Origin: Nonomuraea cavernae
Lineage (GTDB): Bacteria > Actinomycetota > Actinomycetes > Streptosporangiales > Streptosporangiaceae
Direction of reading: 5' to 3'
NCBI RefSeq assembly: GCF_014646355.1
Contig: NZ_BMNH01000030.1
Span: 50,855-94,112 of the forward strand
Length of the DNA stretch: 43,258 bases
In this document: positions 31,555 through 38,663 of the stretch, piece by piece
Layout of the letters: the number at the start of each line of letters is the position of its first letter
Position numbering within the stretch: the stretch's first letter is position 1
Notes under the pieces: generated by a model
What the model saw: the letters and a program-made list of their open reading frames with translations, nothing else
Database searches by the model: none
What the model was told of the DNA's origin: nothing
Program-made: the position numbers and the translations under genes

Positions 31555-31596
31555 GACCTTCCCTCCCGTGTCGGTCGCCGCTGGGCGGCGACTGAA

Positions 31597-31629
31597 GGTG
31601 TCAACAGTATAGGTGCCGAGAATGACACC
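31597..31629. promoter_or_regulatory. Inverted repeat upstream of the GntR-FCD gene
   Basis: GGTGTC (31597-31602) and GACACC (31624-31629) flank a 21-base AT-rich centre. The minus strand contains TATACTGTTGACACC, with a -10-like TATACT at 31604-31609. The site lies 40-75 bases upstream of the regulator start and could be its own promoter and operator, separate from the ring-cleavage genes. Confidence 0.45.
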
Positions 31630-31699
31630 ATGATCTCCACGCCCGCACCCCCCGCCCGCGTGCCGCCGGGGGTGCGGGCGGGCGGGCGGCGCGTGGGCG

Positions 31700-32653
31700 T
31701 CAGTCGATCACCGGGGTTCCGTGCGTGTGGAACGACTCGATGGTCTTCAGCCCCCAGGCCTGGCCCTTGGCGCGCTCCGCCTGCGTCCAGGTGATGACCT
31801 CCCAGTCGGGGGCCAGGATCAGCCGGGCGCCGGCGTTGCACAGTTCGATGCGGTTGCCGCCGGGCTCCCAGACGTAGAGGAAGAACGTCTGCTGGATGGC
31901 GTGCTTGTGGGGGCCGGTCTCGATGTGGACGCCCGCCTCCAGGAACACGTCGGCGGCCCGCAGGATGTCCTCGCGGGTGTCGGTCGCCAACGCCACATGG
32001 TGCAGCCGTCCCCGCGCGCCGAGCCAGTCGGAGGTGTAGACGAGGTCGTAGGACTTGTCGGAGACCGAATACCAGATGGCGGCCGTCTCGCCCTCGTCGG
32101 TGACGATCTGCTCGGTGGCCCGGGCGCCCAGCGTGCCGGACATGAAGGCGGAGGCGGCCGGCACGTCCGAGGCGAGGAAGTTCACATGGTCGAGGCGCCG
32201 GACGTTGGCCCCTCTGCCGGGGAAGGCCGAGGCCTGGTTCTTCAGCGACGGCCGATGCTCCTCGGTCGCGACGTACCTCTCCGTCTCGTAGTACAGGCCC
32301 ATCTCGTGGCCGTCGGGGTCGGCGAAGAGGTAGGCGGGCCCGAGGCCGAACTCCGCCTCACTCCATCCCGTGCCGAGCCCGGCCTCCTCGATGGCCGCGA
32401 CCCGGCGCCGCAGCGCCTCCGGACTCGCCGCCCGCAGGAACGTCCGGCCCACTCCGGCCCGGTCCCGGCCGGTGATCTTCACGGTGTGGCGCTCGTAGTC
32501 GTCCCACGCGTGCACGTAGATCGAGTCGCCCTCCCGGTGGACCTCCTTCATCGCCATCAGGTCGACGAAGAAGTCACGCGTCTCCTCCGGCACCGAGGTG
32601 AAAAGCTCGACCGAGCCCACATGGGCGATGTCACGGAACGCTGCCGGCCGCAT
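31700..32653 (-). CDS. Type I (VOC-fold) extradiol ring-cleavage dioxygenase
   Basis: A 317-residue two-domain catechol 2,3-dioxygenase-like protein, the normal length of this class (about 300). The C-terminal domain carries the 2-His-1-carboxylate set: H156 in LDHVNFL, H219 in LHHVALA and E270 in GNRIEL. These match H153, H214 and E265 of XylE by spacing, and H251 and Y260 (HAIQQTFFLYVWEPGGNR) match its second-shell His246 and Tyr255. It should cleave a catechol-type ring next to one hydroxyl with Fe(II) and O2. The start ATG 32653 opens directly with family sequence. It follows the GalD-like gene after a 172-base repeat-filled gap. Gallate or a carboxylated catechol is the suggested substrate. 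Confidence 0.88.
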   Translation of the reverse strand: MRPAAFRDIAHVGSVELFTSVPEETRDFFVDLMAMKEVHREGDSIYVHAWDDYERHTVKITGRDRAGVGRTFLRAASPEALRRRVAAIEEAGLGTGWSEAEFGLGPAYLFADPDGHEMGLYYETERYVATEEHRPSLKNQASAFPGRGANVRRLDHVNFLASDVPAASAFMSGTLGARATEQIVTDEGETAAIWYSVSDKSYDLVYTSDWLGARGRLHHVALATDTREDILRAADVFLEAGVHIETGPHKHAIQQTFFLYVWEPGGNRIELCNAGARLILAPDWEVITWTQAERAKGQAWGLKTIESFHTHGTPVID

Positions 32654-32666
32654 CGGATCTCCTCTT

Positions 32667-32693
32667 GGTCTGCTGGTCTGCTGGTCTGCTGGT
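32667..32693. repeat. 8-bp tandem repeat
   Basis: GGTCTGCT is repeated three times exactly (32667-32690) with GGT as partial fourth copy. It lies directly upstream of the dioxygenase start, in the place of its leader and ribosome binding site, so copy number changes could alter expression. Confidence 0.8.
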
Positions 32694-32739
32694 GGCGCTC
32701 TGACGAGATGGCTCGCGGCGCCTGGGTTCTCAGAACTTC

Positions 32740-32819
32740 AGGTGAACGGCACTTCGGATGAACGGCATTGGGACGGCACTCCAGGACGGCACTACAGGAC
32801 CGCATTTCGGATGAACGGC
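32740..32819. repeat. Degenerate 13-16-bp repeats
   Basis: About six imperfect units of the form ACGGCACTNCAGG fill the gap between the GalD-like stop and the dioxygenase leader. TTCGGATGAACGGC is exact at 32753-32766 and 32806-32819. The array has no open frame of interest. Confidence 0.65.
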
Positions 32820-32825
32820 CGGGAT

Positions 32826-34049
32826 TCAGCGCTCGCGCGGCCAGACCCGGCCGTCGAAGAGCTTGCGCGCGGTCCGCACCACTCCCGAACGGCGGACGCG
32901 CAGGTCCGCCCCGCTGCCCGACACCTCGATCGCGGTGTCGAAGAAACCGGTCGGATGCTCGATCCGCAGGGTGCCTCCCGGTGCCGTGGTCACGGCCGCA
33001 CCGCCCTCGCTCCCGGCACCGCCGGCCGCCTCGCGAGTCACCTCTGCGGCCCCCTCGGAGGCGACCTCGGAGGCGACCTCGGAGGCGACCTCGGAGGCGA
33101 CCTCGGAGGCGACCTCGGAGGCGACCGAGCCCTCGATGAGGACGGCGGTGGCGACGGAGATCGCGCCCAGGACGCCGATGGAGGTGTGCACCCGGTGCGG
33201 GATGAAGGTCCGGGTCGAGAGCGTGCCCCCGTCGCGGGGCGCGGCCACCAGGGTCATCTTGGGCACGGTGGTCGCGCGCACGTCGCCCAGCCCCATGAGC
33301 GCACCGGCCCGCAGCCGGATCTCCTCGACCTTCGCCTTGAGCGTCTCGTCGCCCTCCAACTCGGCGGGAGACTCGTACCCCGTCACGCCGAGCGCCCGGG
33401 CGGCGATCAGCACCACGGGCATGCCGTTGTCGACGCAGGTCGTCTCCACGCCGGCGATCTCGTCGCGAACCGAGCCGGTGGGCAGCAGGCTGCCGCAGGT
33501 GGCGCCCTCCGTGCCGGTGAAGTCCAGGGTCACCGGCGCGGCCGGGAACGGCACCCCCGAGATGCGCGTGCCGCCCGCGTACCTCACCCGGCCGCCGTGG
33601 GTGTCCACGGTGGCGGTCGCCACACCGCCGCCGTTGACGATGCGGATGCGCACCCGGGTGGTGTCGCCGGCCGGCGGCACCAGTCCGCGCTCGATGGCGA
33701 ACGGCGCGACGCCGGCCAGGATGTTGCCGCAGGTCTGCCGCGCCGAGACACCGGCCTCGGTGACCTGCACCTGCAGGAACAGGTAGTCGACGTCGGCCTC
33801 CGGGTCCGCCGAGCGCGACACCACCGCGACCTTGCTCGTCAGCGGGTGGCCGCCGCCGATGCCGTCGATCTGCCGGGCGTCGGGCGAGCCCATCAGCCGC
33901 AGCAACAGGTCGTCGCGCCGGTCCGGCTCGGCGGGCAGGTCCTCGGCCAGGAAGTAGGCCCCCTTCGAGGTGCCGCCGCGCATCAGCGCGCACCGGATCC
34001 CCGCGTCCTCGATCTCTTCGACGGTGTTCACGCCGGACGCCTGGTCCAC
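32826..34049 (-). CDS. PrpF-family isomerase, 4-oxalomesaconate tautomerase (GalD/LigU)-like
   Basis: A 407-residue protein of the PrpF/DapF-like fold. IRCALMRGGTSKGAYFLAEDLP is the family N-terminus, DGIGGGHPLTSKVAVV follows, and C107 lies in RQTCGNIL, one catalytic cysteine region of the fold. Such enzymes move a double bond in tricarboxylates such as aconitate or 4-oxalomesaconate. Association with GalB- and GalC-like genes supports the oxalomesaconate role. GTG 34049 is the only reasonable start; no good ribosome binding site is visible. Six exact VASE tetrapeptides (residues 309-332) are inserted between IEGS and a Glu/Ala-rich linker, within the second half of the fold. Confidence 0.87.
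   Translation of the reverse strand: MDQASGVNTVEEIEDAGIRCALMRGGTSKGAYFLAEDLPAEPDRRDDLLLRLMGSPDARQIDGIGGGHPLTSKVAVVSRSADPEADVDYLFLQVQVTEAGVSARQTCGNILAGVAPFAIERGLVPPAGDTTRVRIRIVNGGGVATATVDTHGGRVRYAGGTRISGVPFPAAPVTLDFTGTEGATCGSLLPTGSVRDEIAGVETTCVDNGMPVVLIAARALGVTGYESPAELEGDETLKAKVEEIRLRAGALMGLGDVRATTVPKMTLVAAPRDGGTLSTRTFIPHRVHTSIGVLGAISVATAVLIEGSVASEVASEVASEVASEVASEVASEGAAEVTREAAGGAGSEGGAAVTTAPGGTLRIEHPTGFFDTAIEVSGSGADLRVRRSGVVRTARKLFDGRVWPRER
33054..33125. repeat. 12-bp coding minisatellite (six VASE units)
   Basis: GCGACCTCGGAG repeats five times exactly between 33061 and 33120, extended by partial matches to six units in the coding frame. In the tautomerase it encodes Val-Ala-Ser-Glu six times. 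The unit is a multiple of three, so copy changes keep the frame. Confidence 0.92.
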
Positions 34050-34143
34050 GCGAGGTCGAAGCCGGTGACGCGCGCGCGGGCGCCAAGCCGCCGGGACGCC
34101 GGGGAGCCGGCCTCATCGAGCCGGAGCGGGGCGACGCGCGGCT

Positions 34144-34845
34144 TCACGAGCCTTCCTCGGGCAGGTCGTCCACGTAGGTGACGCCCAGCCGGGTGAGCAC
34201 CTCGCGCAGGCCGTACATGTCGAGGCCGAGCACTCCGGAGCTCAGCGCCGCCCGCTTGTCCTCCTCGGCGGCGATCCGGGCCCGTGACCGTTCCAGCACG
34301 TCCTCGGCCGATCGGGCGGGCACGCACATGACCCCGTCGTCGTCGGCGACCACGACGTCGCCAGGGCGTACCAGCCGGCCGCCGCAGACCACCGGCACGT
34401 TGACGGAGCCGGGGCTGGCCTTGACGGTGCCCTGCGCCGAGACGGCGCGCGCCCAGACGGGGAACCCCATCGCGCGCAGGGCGGCGATGTCGCGCACCCC
34501 GGCGTCGGTCACGAGTCCCACCACTCCCCTGGCGAGCAGCGACGCGGCGAGCAGGTCGCCGAACATGCCGTCGGTGGAGGGAGACGTCGTCGTCACCACG
34601 AGCACGTCGCCCTCCTGGCACATCTCCACGGCCGCGTGGATCATCAGGTTGTCGCCGGGATGGCTCGACACCGTGATCGCGGGCCCCGCGATCACCGCGC
34701 CGTCCTGCCGTGGCCTGACAGCCGGGGCCACCAGCCCCGTACGCCCCGCCGCCTCGTGCACCGTGGCCACCCCGGCGTCGCGCAGTCCCTGGACCACCTC
34801 GGGAGCGGGCCGCTTCACGTTCCGTACGACATGATGTCCTGCCAT
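34144..34845 (-). CDS. RraA-like aldolase (4-carboxy-4-hydroxy-2-oxoadipate / HMG aldolase, GalC/LigK-like)
   Basis: A 233-residue RraA-fold protein, the size of type II class aldolases of the gallate pathway rather than the shorter RNase E regulator. DGMFGDLLAASLLARG gives G96-D97-x-x-A and DAGVRDI gives R118/D119, the metal and substrate residues of this family; GDNLMIHAAVEMCQEGDVLVV lies ahead. It should split carboxy-hydroxy-oxoadipate into pyruvate and oxaloacetate. AGGAGGGG overlaps the stop of the upstream PIG-L gene, 12 bases before ATG. Position between GalB- and GalD-like genes fits the assignment. Confidence 0.88.
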   Translation of the reverse strand: MAGHHVVRNVKRPAPEVVQGLRDAGVATVHEAAGRTGLVAPAVRPRQDGAVIAGPAITVSSHPGDNLMIHAAVEMCQEGDVLVVTTTSPSTDGMFGDLLAASLLARGVVGLVTDAGVRDIAALRAMGFPVWARAVSAQGTVKASPGSVNVPVVCGGRLVRPGDVVVADDDGVMCVPARSAEDVLERSRARIAAEEDKRAALSSGVLGLDMYGLREVLTRLGVTYVDDLPEEGS

Positions 34846-34857
34846 GCGAAGCCCCTC

Positions 34858-35589
34858 CTAGGCCAGCTCGGAGGTGACCTGCGGGTAGACCCGCTGGTAG
34901 GCCTCGGCGAACGTGTCCACGGGCAGCCCCAGGTTCGGCCCGCTGTTGCGCTTGGCCTGCACCCCGCGACGGCGGCCCAGGTCGGTGTAGTACTCCACCA
35001 GGTGGCCCTGCGCGCCGAGACTGCGCATCGCCGCGAGCTTCCGTTCCCACACCGGCGTGATGTCCAGCAGCACGTCCGGCTTGAAGTCGCACACCTCCGG
35101 CTGGTGCGGCTCGAAGCAGAAGACCGGAGGTGCGCCGATCACCTCGCCGTCTCCCGGCACGCCCGCCGCCTGGGCGAGGATGCGCGTCCTGCGGGCGATC
35201 TCACCGGCGACGGGATGGTCGATGTTGTACGGGTCACTCGGCGCGTGCGTCAGCACGACGGTCGGCTGCAGGCTCCGGTACAAGTCGACCAGCGACCGGG
35301 TCAGCTCCGGCGTCTCGACCAACGGGTAGTCACCGGCGTCGAAGAAGACCACCTCGGCGCCCAGCGCGGCGGCCGCCTTCTCGCCCTCCTCGCGCCGCAC
35401 GGCCTTGACCTCGTCCAAGGTGTGGCCCTTGCGCCACAGGCCGGCGGACTCACCTCGCTCGCCGAAACTGAGACACGCGATCACCGCGCGCTGCCCGCTC
35501 TGGGTCGCCAGCGCGATGGCCCCTCCGGCGCGCCACACGAAGTCTCCTGGATGAGCGGTGATGACCAGCAGGGGTCCCTTGGTCGGCAT
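34858..35589 (-). CDS. PIG-L/LmbE-family hydrolase, 4-oxalomesaconate hydratase (GalB)-like
   Basis: A 243-residue PIG-L fold protein from ATG 35589 behind AAAGGA. The zinc motif reads AHPGDFVWRAGGAIAL. AHP(D/x)D with FVWRAGG after it is seen in GalB, the zinc-dependent 4-oxalomesaconate hydratase of Pseudomonas, while typical deacetylases have AHPDDE. A second site YNIDHPVAGE supplies a further His. DFKPDVLLDITPVWERKLAAM is family-typical. The first gene of the leftward pathway unit, it lies 91 bases from the palindromic operator. An N-acetylglucosaminyl deacetylase is the usual database name for the fold but does not fit this neighbourhood. Confidence 0.85.
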   Translation of the reverse strand: MPTKGPLLVITAHPGDFVWRAGGAIALATQSGQRAVIACLSFGERGESAGLWRKGHTLDEVKAVRREEGEKAAAALGAEVVFFDAGDYPLVETPELTRSLVDLYRSLQPTVVLTHAPSDPYNIDHPVAGEIARRTRILAQAAGVPGDGEVIGAPPVFCFEPHQPEVCDFKPDVLLDITPVWERKLAAMRSLGAQGHLVEYYTDLGRRRGVQAKRNSGPNLGLPVDTFAEAYQRVYPQVTSELA

Positions 35590-35679
35590 ACCCGATCCTT
35601 TTCCGGTGGGGGCGACGACACCGCCGGATCGTCCCATGGAACGACTCGGCCCCAGCGGTGACCTAAGATCGCCAGCGAT

Positions 35680-35709
35680 TATCTACGAGATTGTCGACAA
35701 TATCTCCAA
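35680..35709 (-). promoter_or_regulatory. Promoter with perfect GntR-type palindrome
   Basis: ATTGTCGACAAT (35690-35701) is a perfect 12-bp palindrome of the FadR/VanR operator type. On the minus strand it sits in the 18-base spacer between TTGGAG (35704-35709) and TAGATA (35680-35685). It is placed to repress the ring-cleavage genes and resembles the site at 30739 before the transporter. Confidence 0.7.
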
Positions 35710-35821
35710 CCATTCTCTCCCCACAACCCGTCCTCGAGCCTGAAATCATTCAGCGGCTTCCGGGGGCGCTTCCAACCCGGACACCCGCCGGCCAGGCCAC
35801 GCCTGGACACCACGGCGGGGT

Positions 35822-35855
35822 GCCCGCTCCCGGGCGGGCCGTCCCAGGAGCGGGC
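35822..35855 (-). terminator. Hairpin at the end of the AAA/VWA operon
   Basis: GCCCGCTCC (35822-35830) and GGAGCGGGC (35847-35855) form a perfect 9-bp stem with a 16-base loop. It starts 6 bases after the stop of the DUF5682-like gene. No U-tract is seen. It separates this operon from the promoter of the ring-cleavage unit. Confidence 0.6.
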
Positions 35856-35861
35856 GTGCGG

Positions 35862-38663
35862 TCAGACGGCGGCGCCTCCGCACAGCAACGCGGCCACGGC
35901 GTCCACCGTGGCGGGATGCCGCGCCACCAGGGCGGCCACCTCCGGCGAGCCGCCGGACGCGTCGTGGCCGGGAGCGCTGCCGGCCGGGGTGAGAGTTTTC
36001 CAGCCGCCCTCGCAGCCGAGGAGCGCCGCCAGGGCGTCCGCGGCGGCGGGGTGGGCGGCGAGGAGCCCCGTGACCGGCCCACCGGCGGCACCGGCCCCCG
36101 TGGCGGTCGCGACCTCGGCCCCGCCCGGCCCGGACGGGGCCGTCCACGGCGGCACCCAGGCGTCCACCGCCGTCAGGGTGGCCGGGAAGGTGCGGCCGGC
36201 CTCCCTGATCAGCACGGGGACCAGCTCCGGCGCCTCCTCGCGCAGCGTCTGGATGAGCGTCGGCAGCCATGGCAGCAGCACCTCGTCCGGCAACCGCGCG
36301 AACGCCCCGGAGATCACCTCCACCACGAACGGCGTCAGGACCGGAGCCGCCTCCAGCGCCTGCACGAACCCGCTCAGATACTGCGGGAACGACGGCACCA
36401 CCAGCGGGTTGGCCAGCAGCTCGGCGCACCGCTCCCGCAGCTCGCCGATCGTCAGCACGCCGAGCTGGAACCGCGCCGCCCACAGCAGCGCGATCTTGCC
36501 CGGTGTCTCCGGATGCGACTGCCGCACGGCCAGTTCGAGCTGCGCCCGGTCGCAGCCGAGCGACAGCGCCAGGCTCTCCATGGACGCCAGGAACCCGAGC
36601 ATGGCCGCCACCTGCCGCACCCCGACGTCCTCGGCCACGAACGCGGTGGGCAGCAGCGTGCAGTACTGTGCGTAACCGGTGGTGACGAAGCGTTCGCACC
36701 ACTCGGGCAGCGCCGGCTCGGTGGCCCGGTAGTGGGCCAGCAGCCGCCGGACGCGCCGCAGCACGTCCGGCGCGTCGTCCACGCTCCGCTCGGCGGCCAG
36801 CAGCTCAACGGCCCGAGCCCCGAGTTCGTCGGTGAAGCGCCGGCCGCCCAGGAACAGGATGGCCTCCTCGACCGCCTGGAGCGCGTCGGCGGCGGTCGCC
36901 TTCGGCTCCCACACGCTGCGCCGCAGCCGCTGCTCCAGCACCTGCTCGACGGTGACGCCCTCGTAGCCGAGCTCGATGAGCGCCCGCTGGTGGTGGCCGA
37001 GCGCGACGTCCCAGCTCTCCTGGACGGACCGCTCGCCCAGCCGCCGGCTGCCCATGATGGGCCGTACGGCGTGCTCGGGCATCAGCCGCCGCAGCACCCA
37101 CAGCAGGTGCGAGCACGGCTCCAGCTCCGGGTCGGCGTTCAGGTCGAGCAGCACCCGGTGCACGGCCCGTTTCGTCATGTCGTAGCCGAGTGGCGCGAGC
37201 CGCTCGAACACGTCCTGGGCCAGCGGCGGCATCGACTGGTAGCCGACCTCGCCGATCCGGTCGCCGCCGAGCATGATCTCGCACAGCCGCCGCACGTCCC
37301 GCCGGCCGGGCACGGTGTCCTTCTCGATGCAGGTGACGGCCGCGTCCTGGAAGTCGTACAGCGTCGGCCTGGCCCGGCCGCGCATCCCGGCGAGCAGGAT
37401 GGACGTCTCGTACACGGCGATGGCGTCGGCGGTGCTGGACAGGTAGCCGTTGCGCCTGGCCAGCCGGACGATGTCGACACACCAGCCGAGCAGCTCGGCC
37501 TCGTCGAGCGGGTCGCGCTGCGCCGGTTTGGACAGGAACTCAGACAGCTGGTCGGCCACCGCCACCGGCGCGGCGGGCGGCTTCGTGCCGGGCCGCCTGC
37601 CCTTCTGCTGCCCCTTGAGTGTGTACGGCTTGACGCCGCCTCGGCTGACGGCCTTGTCGTACGTGGCGGCGGCGATCGACACCGACCCGGGGGCCAGCCC
37701 GAACTGCGCCTCGATGGCCGAGTGGCTGGACGGGATGAGGCCGTACAACCAGTTGGTGGCGGTGCGCGGGGAGATCTCGAAGTCCGTGCGCGCCGCGTCC
37801 AGGCCGAACTCCTCGACCCGGCTGGCCGCGTGGAAGGCGCCGCACACGTACAGGCAGCGCTCGGGGTCGGCGCCGGTCGCGGCCAGGTGCTCGCGCATGC
37901 GGGTCCACATGTGGCGCTCGCGGTCCTCGTCGCGGTCCAGCTTGGCGGCGTCGTGCGGGCGCAGCCGCCGGAACAGGCCGCCGATCAGCACCATGACCTG
38001 GCGGTAGGTGTCGTAGTCGGCTCCGGCGAGCGGCTGTTCGACGTACTGGTCCCACCACTCGGACCAGTGGCGGACCTTGCCGTGGTGCAGCAGATGCTCT
38101 TCGAGCTCGGCGAAGCGGGGCCGCAGGTCGCCGATCTCGACGCCGACCGCGTCACCGTGCAGGGCGGCCTCCTCGGCGGGCCGGCCGGGCTCCTCCCGCG
38201 GGTGCCACTGGAAGACGTGGTCGGAGGAGCGGTCCACCAGCACGAGTTCGACGCCGGGGGTGTCGAGCGCGTAGGCGATGGCCTGGTATTCGGCGGACGC
38301 CTCGGTGATGGGCGCGACGACGCTGAGCGGGCCCCAGCTCTCGGGAAAGCCGTCGAGCTCGGTGGCGAACGCCTGCAGCGCCACCGGCAGCCTGCAGGTG
38401 CGCAGCTCGTCGAGGAGCGGCCGCAGGTCCTCGCACAGCTCCAGGTAGATGACCTGCGGCTGCTTGTCGCGCAGCCGCCTGGCCATGGCCAGGGCCGAGG
38501 CCGGCGAGTGGTGGCAAACCGGGAAGATCTCCAGCCGCTCGCCCAGCGCCCGGTCGACGTCGTCGACCATGCCCGTGAGGATCTCGGACAGGGCGCCGGG
38601 CGAGCCGGCGAAGGTCTCGGCGGCGTCGTCCAACTGCCGGCGGAGAGCGCCGAAGGTGCTCAT
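35862..38663 (-). CDS. DUF5682-like large protein of the MoxR/VWA/SWIM system
   Basis: A 933-residue soluble protein starting in an ATGA overlap with the AAA gene. The N-terminal part (LEIFPVCHHSPASALAMARRLRDKQPQVIYLELCEDLRPLL) and CGAFHAASRVEEFG have the His/Glu placement of TraB/EreA-like hydrolase folds. A long helical part follows. The last 90 residues are low complexity with a duplicated helix, LLAAHPAAADALAALLGC and LVARHPATVDAVAALLCG. Such proteins occupy the place of E. coli YehM beside YehL/YehP/YehQ. It may be the effector or target-handling part of the ATPase machine; the hydrolase-like fold is my reading and is not established. Confidence 0.85.
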   Translation of the reverse strand: MSTFGALRRQLDDAAETFAGSPGALSEILTGMVDDVDRALGERLEIFPVCHHSPASALAMARRLRDKQPQVIYLELCEDLRPLLDELRTCRLPVALQAFATELDGFPESWGPLSVVAPITEASAEYQAIAYALDTPGVELVLVDRSSDHVFQWHPREEPGRPAEEAALHGDAVGVEIGDLRPRFAELEEHLLHHGKVRHWSEWWDQYVEQPLAGADYDTYRQVMVLIGGLFRRLRPHDAAKLDRDEDRERHMWTRMREHLAATGADPERCLYVCGAFHAASRVEEFGLDAARTDFEISPRTATNWLYGLIPSSHSAIEAQFGLAPGSVSIAAATYDKAVSRGGVKPYTLKGQQKGRRPGTKPPAAPVAVADQLSEFLSKPAQRDPLDEAELLGWCVDIVRLARRNGYLSSTADAIAVYETSILLAGMRGRARPTLYDFQDAAVTCIEKDTVPGRRDVRRLCEIMLGGDRIGEVGYQSMPPLAQDVFERLAPLGYDMTKRAVHRVLLDLNADPELEPCSHLLWVLRRLMPEHAVRPIMGSRRLGERSVQESWDVALGHHQRALIELGYEGVTVEQVLEQRLRRSVWEPKATAADALQAVEEAILFLGGRRFTDELGARAVELLAAERSVDDAPDVLRRVRRLLAHYRATEPALPEWCERFVTTGYAQYCTLLPTAFVAEDVGVRQVAAMLGFLASMESLALSLGCDRAQLELAVRQSHPETPGKIALLWAARFQLGVLTIGELRERCAELLANPLVVPSFPQYLSGFVQALEAAPVLTPFVVEVISGAFARLPDEVLLPWLPTLIQTLREEAPELVPVLIREAGRTFPATLTAVDAWVPPWTAPSGPGGAEVATATGAGAAGGPVTGLLAAHPAAADALAALLGCEGGWKTLTPAGSAPGHDASGGSPEVAALVARHPATVDAVAALLCGGAAV

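Noticed and set aside
33054..33125. Tandem repeats read as a CRISPR array
   Set aside because: The units are contiguous 12-mers without spacers and keep a coding frame.
34028..34147. 39-codon frame between the RraA-like and PrpF-like genes, with a GTGA overlap to the first
   Set aside because: It has no recognisable similarity and its 3' end overlaps the tautomerase start. Arginine/alanine-rich content is what random GC-rich frames give.
34858..35589. PIG-L protein as a sugar N-deacetylase (mycothiol-type)
   Set aside because: The motif AHPGDFVWRAGG and the GalC/GalD-like neighbours fit the GalB hydratase instead.
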